49,821 bases of DNA. It comes from Chitinophagaceae bacterium. GTDB taxonomy: Bacteria > Bacteroidota > Bacteroidia > Chitinophagales > Chitinophagaceae. Location: positions 1 through 49,821 of the forward strand of contig CANBSW010000011.1 in NCBI GenBank assembly GCA_947372235.1. The letters run 5' to 3'. Made by a program: the position numbers and the translations under genes. Positions 48,429 to 49,821 of the stretch are shown here, piece by piece. Numbering within the stretch: the first letter of the stretch is position 1; each line of letters starts with the position of its first letter. Under the pieces are notes generated by a model. The model saw only the letters and a list, made by a program, of their open reading frames with translations. It was not told the origin of the DNA and did no database searches.

Positions 48429-49022
48429 TTATTTCTTAGCACCTGCAGGAGCTGCTCCGCCACCGCTGGCTGCTTTCCATGCATCTTCCACTTCTTTTGG
48501 TAAAGGCAATTTCAGTTTCATTGCCACACGGAAACCTAAGTTATCCAAAATGGGAGGAACTGCATATTGCGATAAAGCCTGTGCATTTAATACATAAGTA
48601 TATTTCTGCTCGGCAATAACCAGTTTCAAAGCCTCATACATTTTTTGTTTGTATGGATTGAGTAACTGCTCCATTTTAGCTTCGTACATCTGTTGGCCAA
48701 TTTGCTGCCAGTTTACCAGGGTTGCTCTTTTCTGTGTAAGGTCTTTAATAGCCAATTCTCTTACTTTAGCCGGCATAGTAGCAGAATCTTTTTTAAAATT
48801 GCTGTCTGCTTTGTTAAATTCATAAACTCTGGCTTCAAACTCACCTCTCAGTGAATCGTTCTGATAGCTCTGCATCAGTGTATCGATCTTACCGATACCT
48901 GGAAAGAAAAGAAGCGTTTGCTGCTCATCAAAATAACCTATTTTCTGCTGGGCGCTGGCTGTATTTGAAAACAAAAGGCTTGCTGAAAAAGCCACAACAC
49001 ACACAAGTAATAATTTCTTCAT
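48429..49022 (-). CDS. OmpH/Skp-family periplasmic protein, paralog 1
   Basis: 197 aa with a signal peptide ending TASAQ. QKIGYFDEQQTLLFFPGIGK opens the mature protein, a helical hairpin follows, and VPPILDNLGFRVAMKLKLPLP is shared with the gene at 47726. The C-terminus is Gly/Ala-rich (ASGGGAAPAGAKK). It lies 32 bp downstream of the canonical skp gene. Likely a periplasmic chaperone-like protein. Confidence 0.82.
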   Translation of the reverse strand: MKKLLLVCVVAFSASLLFSNTASAQQKIGYFDEQQTLLFFPGIGKIDTLMQSYQNDSLRGEFEARVYEFNKADSNFKKDSATMPAKVRELAIKDLTQKRATLVNWQQIGQQMYEAKMEQLLNPYKQKMYEALKLVIAEQKYTYVLNAQALSQYAVPPILDNLGFRVAMKLKLPLPKEVEDAWKAASGGGAAPAGAKK

Positions 49023-49054
49023 TGTAGTGAATTTATAATTGATTTTGGTTTATA

Positions 49055-49570
49055 CTAATTTTTAATGCCCAATTCCTTCAACACATCTTCGCTCTTATCC
49101 AGTTTGGGGTCGGCAAATATAATGGTAATTCCTTCACTTTTATCCAGTACAAAATCATAAGCTTTTGAGATAGCCATTTTTTGTACCGCGTTGTACACCT
49201 TATCCTGCACCGGTTTTACCATTTTCTGGCGCTCTTTAAACAAATCGCCCTCATAGCCAAAACGCCTTTTCTGCAGATCGCGCACTTCTTTTTCCCTTAC
49301 AAACAGTTCATCTTCTCTTTTCTTCTTTAATTCATCGGTTAACATAAACTGCTCAGCTTCGTAATTCTTATACATCTTATCCAGCTGTGTTTGTTTATCG
49401 TCGATCTCTTTCTGCCATTGTTCGCCTATCAACTGTAGCTTTTTATCAGCATCCTTGTATTCCGGTATTTTATTCAGAATGTACTTGGTGTCGATAATGG
49501 CATAGCGTTGGGCCTGACTTGCAAAAACAAATCCGAGAACTGCAATAGAAAGTAGTAATGTCTTTTTCAT
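49055..49570 (-). CDS. skp: OmpH family outer membrane chaperone (Skp)
   Basis: 171 aa with a signal peptide (LLLSIAVLGFVFASQAQ). RYAIIDTKYILNKIPEYKDA is the classic Bacteroidota Skp/OmpH start, then a charged coiled-coil hairpin (WQKEIDDKQTQLDKMYKNYE and ELFVREKEVRDLQKRRF) and a C-terminal strand set (YDFVLDKSEGITIIFADP). It holds unfolded outer membrane proteins in the periplasm for the BAM complex. It sits 26 bp after bamA, so the two are co-transcribed. Confidence 0.92.
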   Translation of the reverse strand: MKKTLLLSIAVLGFVFASQAQRYAIIDTKYILNKIPEYKDADKKLQLIGEQWQKEIDDKQTQLDKMYKNYEAEQFMLTDELKKKREDELFVREKEVRDLQKRRFGYEGDLFKERQKMVKPVQDKVYNAVQKMAISKAYDFVLDKSEGITIIFADPKLDKSEDVLKELGIKN

Positions 49571-49596
49571 AATGAGTTTGATTTAGGTTTAATGGG

Positions 49597-49821
49597 TTAT
49601 TCCGGCTCAAAGCCCAGCATGAAGGTAAACCTTGCTGCGTCTTTCAGCGCTCCTCCCGGAGTAAACCTATCCAATCCTATGCCATAATCAAATCCAAGCA
49701 GTCCAAACATGGGCAGGAAGAAACGCATTCCCAAACCTACCGAACGTCTTAGCTTGAAAGGATTATAATCTTTAAAATCGTACCAGCCATTGGCCGCTTC
49801 AAAAAATCCGAGTGCGTAAAT
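49597..49821 (-). CDS. bamA: BamA outer membrane assembly factor, C-terminal fragment (cut by window edge)
   Basis: Not in the ORF track because it runs off the window. The last 74 residues read as the end of a surface-antigen barrel: GFFEAANGWYDFKDYNPFKL, SVGLGMRFFLPMFGLLGFDY, ALKDAARFTFMLGFEPE. LGFEPE is a typical BamA end in this phylum, and skp follows 26 bp downstream. BamA is the core of the BAM complex, inserting barrels into the outer membrane. Confidence 0.88.
   Translation of the reverse strand: MYALGFFEAANGWYDFKDYNPFKLRRSVGLGMRFFLPMFGLLGFDYGIGLDRFTPGGALKDAARFTFMLGFEPE

Overview
The window looks like a chromosomal segment from a Bacteroidota bacterium, most likely family Chitinophagaceae. 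The evidence is the gene content: MqnC (futalosine menaquinone route), paired M16 peptidases, a bamA-skp-murI order, a Tat-rich sugar oxidation locus with MFS transport, and PorT-like barrels. Promoters where visible have a TAnnTTTG -7 element, coding GC is moderate, and many intergenic spacers carry long palindromes. No rRNA, tRNA, CRISPR array or intact transposase was recognised. All names come from reading the translations and remembered family motifs; no database was searched.

Layout. (1) 1-1983: an arsenic cluster, truncated on the left: arsM C-terminus, arsN1-like GNAT acetyltransferase, MIP channel, arsC. (2) 1978-7406, minus strand: PF04020 membrane protein, GxxExxY protein, inactive and active M16 peptidases with a TMEM175-like channel gene between them, and an aspartyl protease with PDZ domain. 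(3) 7.7-12.7 kb: mqnC, an ECF sigma / membrane anti-sigma / beta-barrel operon, and an L,D-transpeptidase. (4) 12.8-24.4 kb: housekeeping and mixed genes, including dusB, CPBP protease, DUF2007, cdsA, VanZ-like, a second ECF sigma/anti-sigma pair, gcvH, serS, alpha/beta hydrolase, glutamine amidotransferase, GPx-like peroxidase and ALDH. (5) 24.5-27.3 kb: an islet of conflict-type genes, with a zeta-toxin-like ATPase and small partner, a 5'-truncated DUF1998/DrmB-like remnant, and a Fic protein flanked by 22-bp direct repeats with two tandem palindromes upstream. (6) 28.6-39.8 kb: a sugar oxidation locus built as two divergent arms. It has Tat-exported Gfo/Idh/MocA and TIM-barrel proteins, a GMC dehydrogenase with a Tat-bearing subunit 3, an MFS transporter, a cytosolic Gfo/Idh/MocA enzyme, a third TIM-barrel isomerase, a lipoprotein cytochrome c and a DUF1080 (3-keto-disaccharide hydrolase family) protein. 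(7) 39.9-49.8 kb: YdeI-like protein, tadA, sod, lipoprotein, yidD, rnpA, a large MG2/plug-domain protein, rpmH, murI, three OmpH/Skp genes and the C-terminus of bamA.

How they work together. The clearest system is region 6. The GMC flavoenzyme (probably exported bound to its Tat-tagged small subunit) would oxidise a sugar or glycoside and pass electrons to the cytochrome lipoprotein. The DUF1080 protein would cleave the resulting 3-keto-glycoside, and oxidoreductases and isomerases on both sides of the inner membrane would process the product with MFS uptake. There is no classical glycoside hydrolase and no SusC/SusD pair in the locus. The substrate and step order are inference.

The intergenic DNA is also notable. 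At least four families of inverted repeats recur in unrelated spacers, and a short motif (GAATATCGAACA...) lies at three different stop codons. These look like dispersed small repeats, some perhaps reused as terminators.
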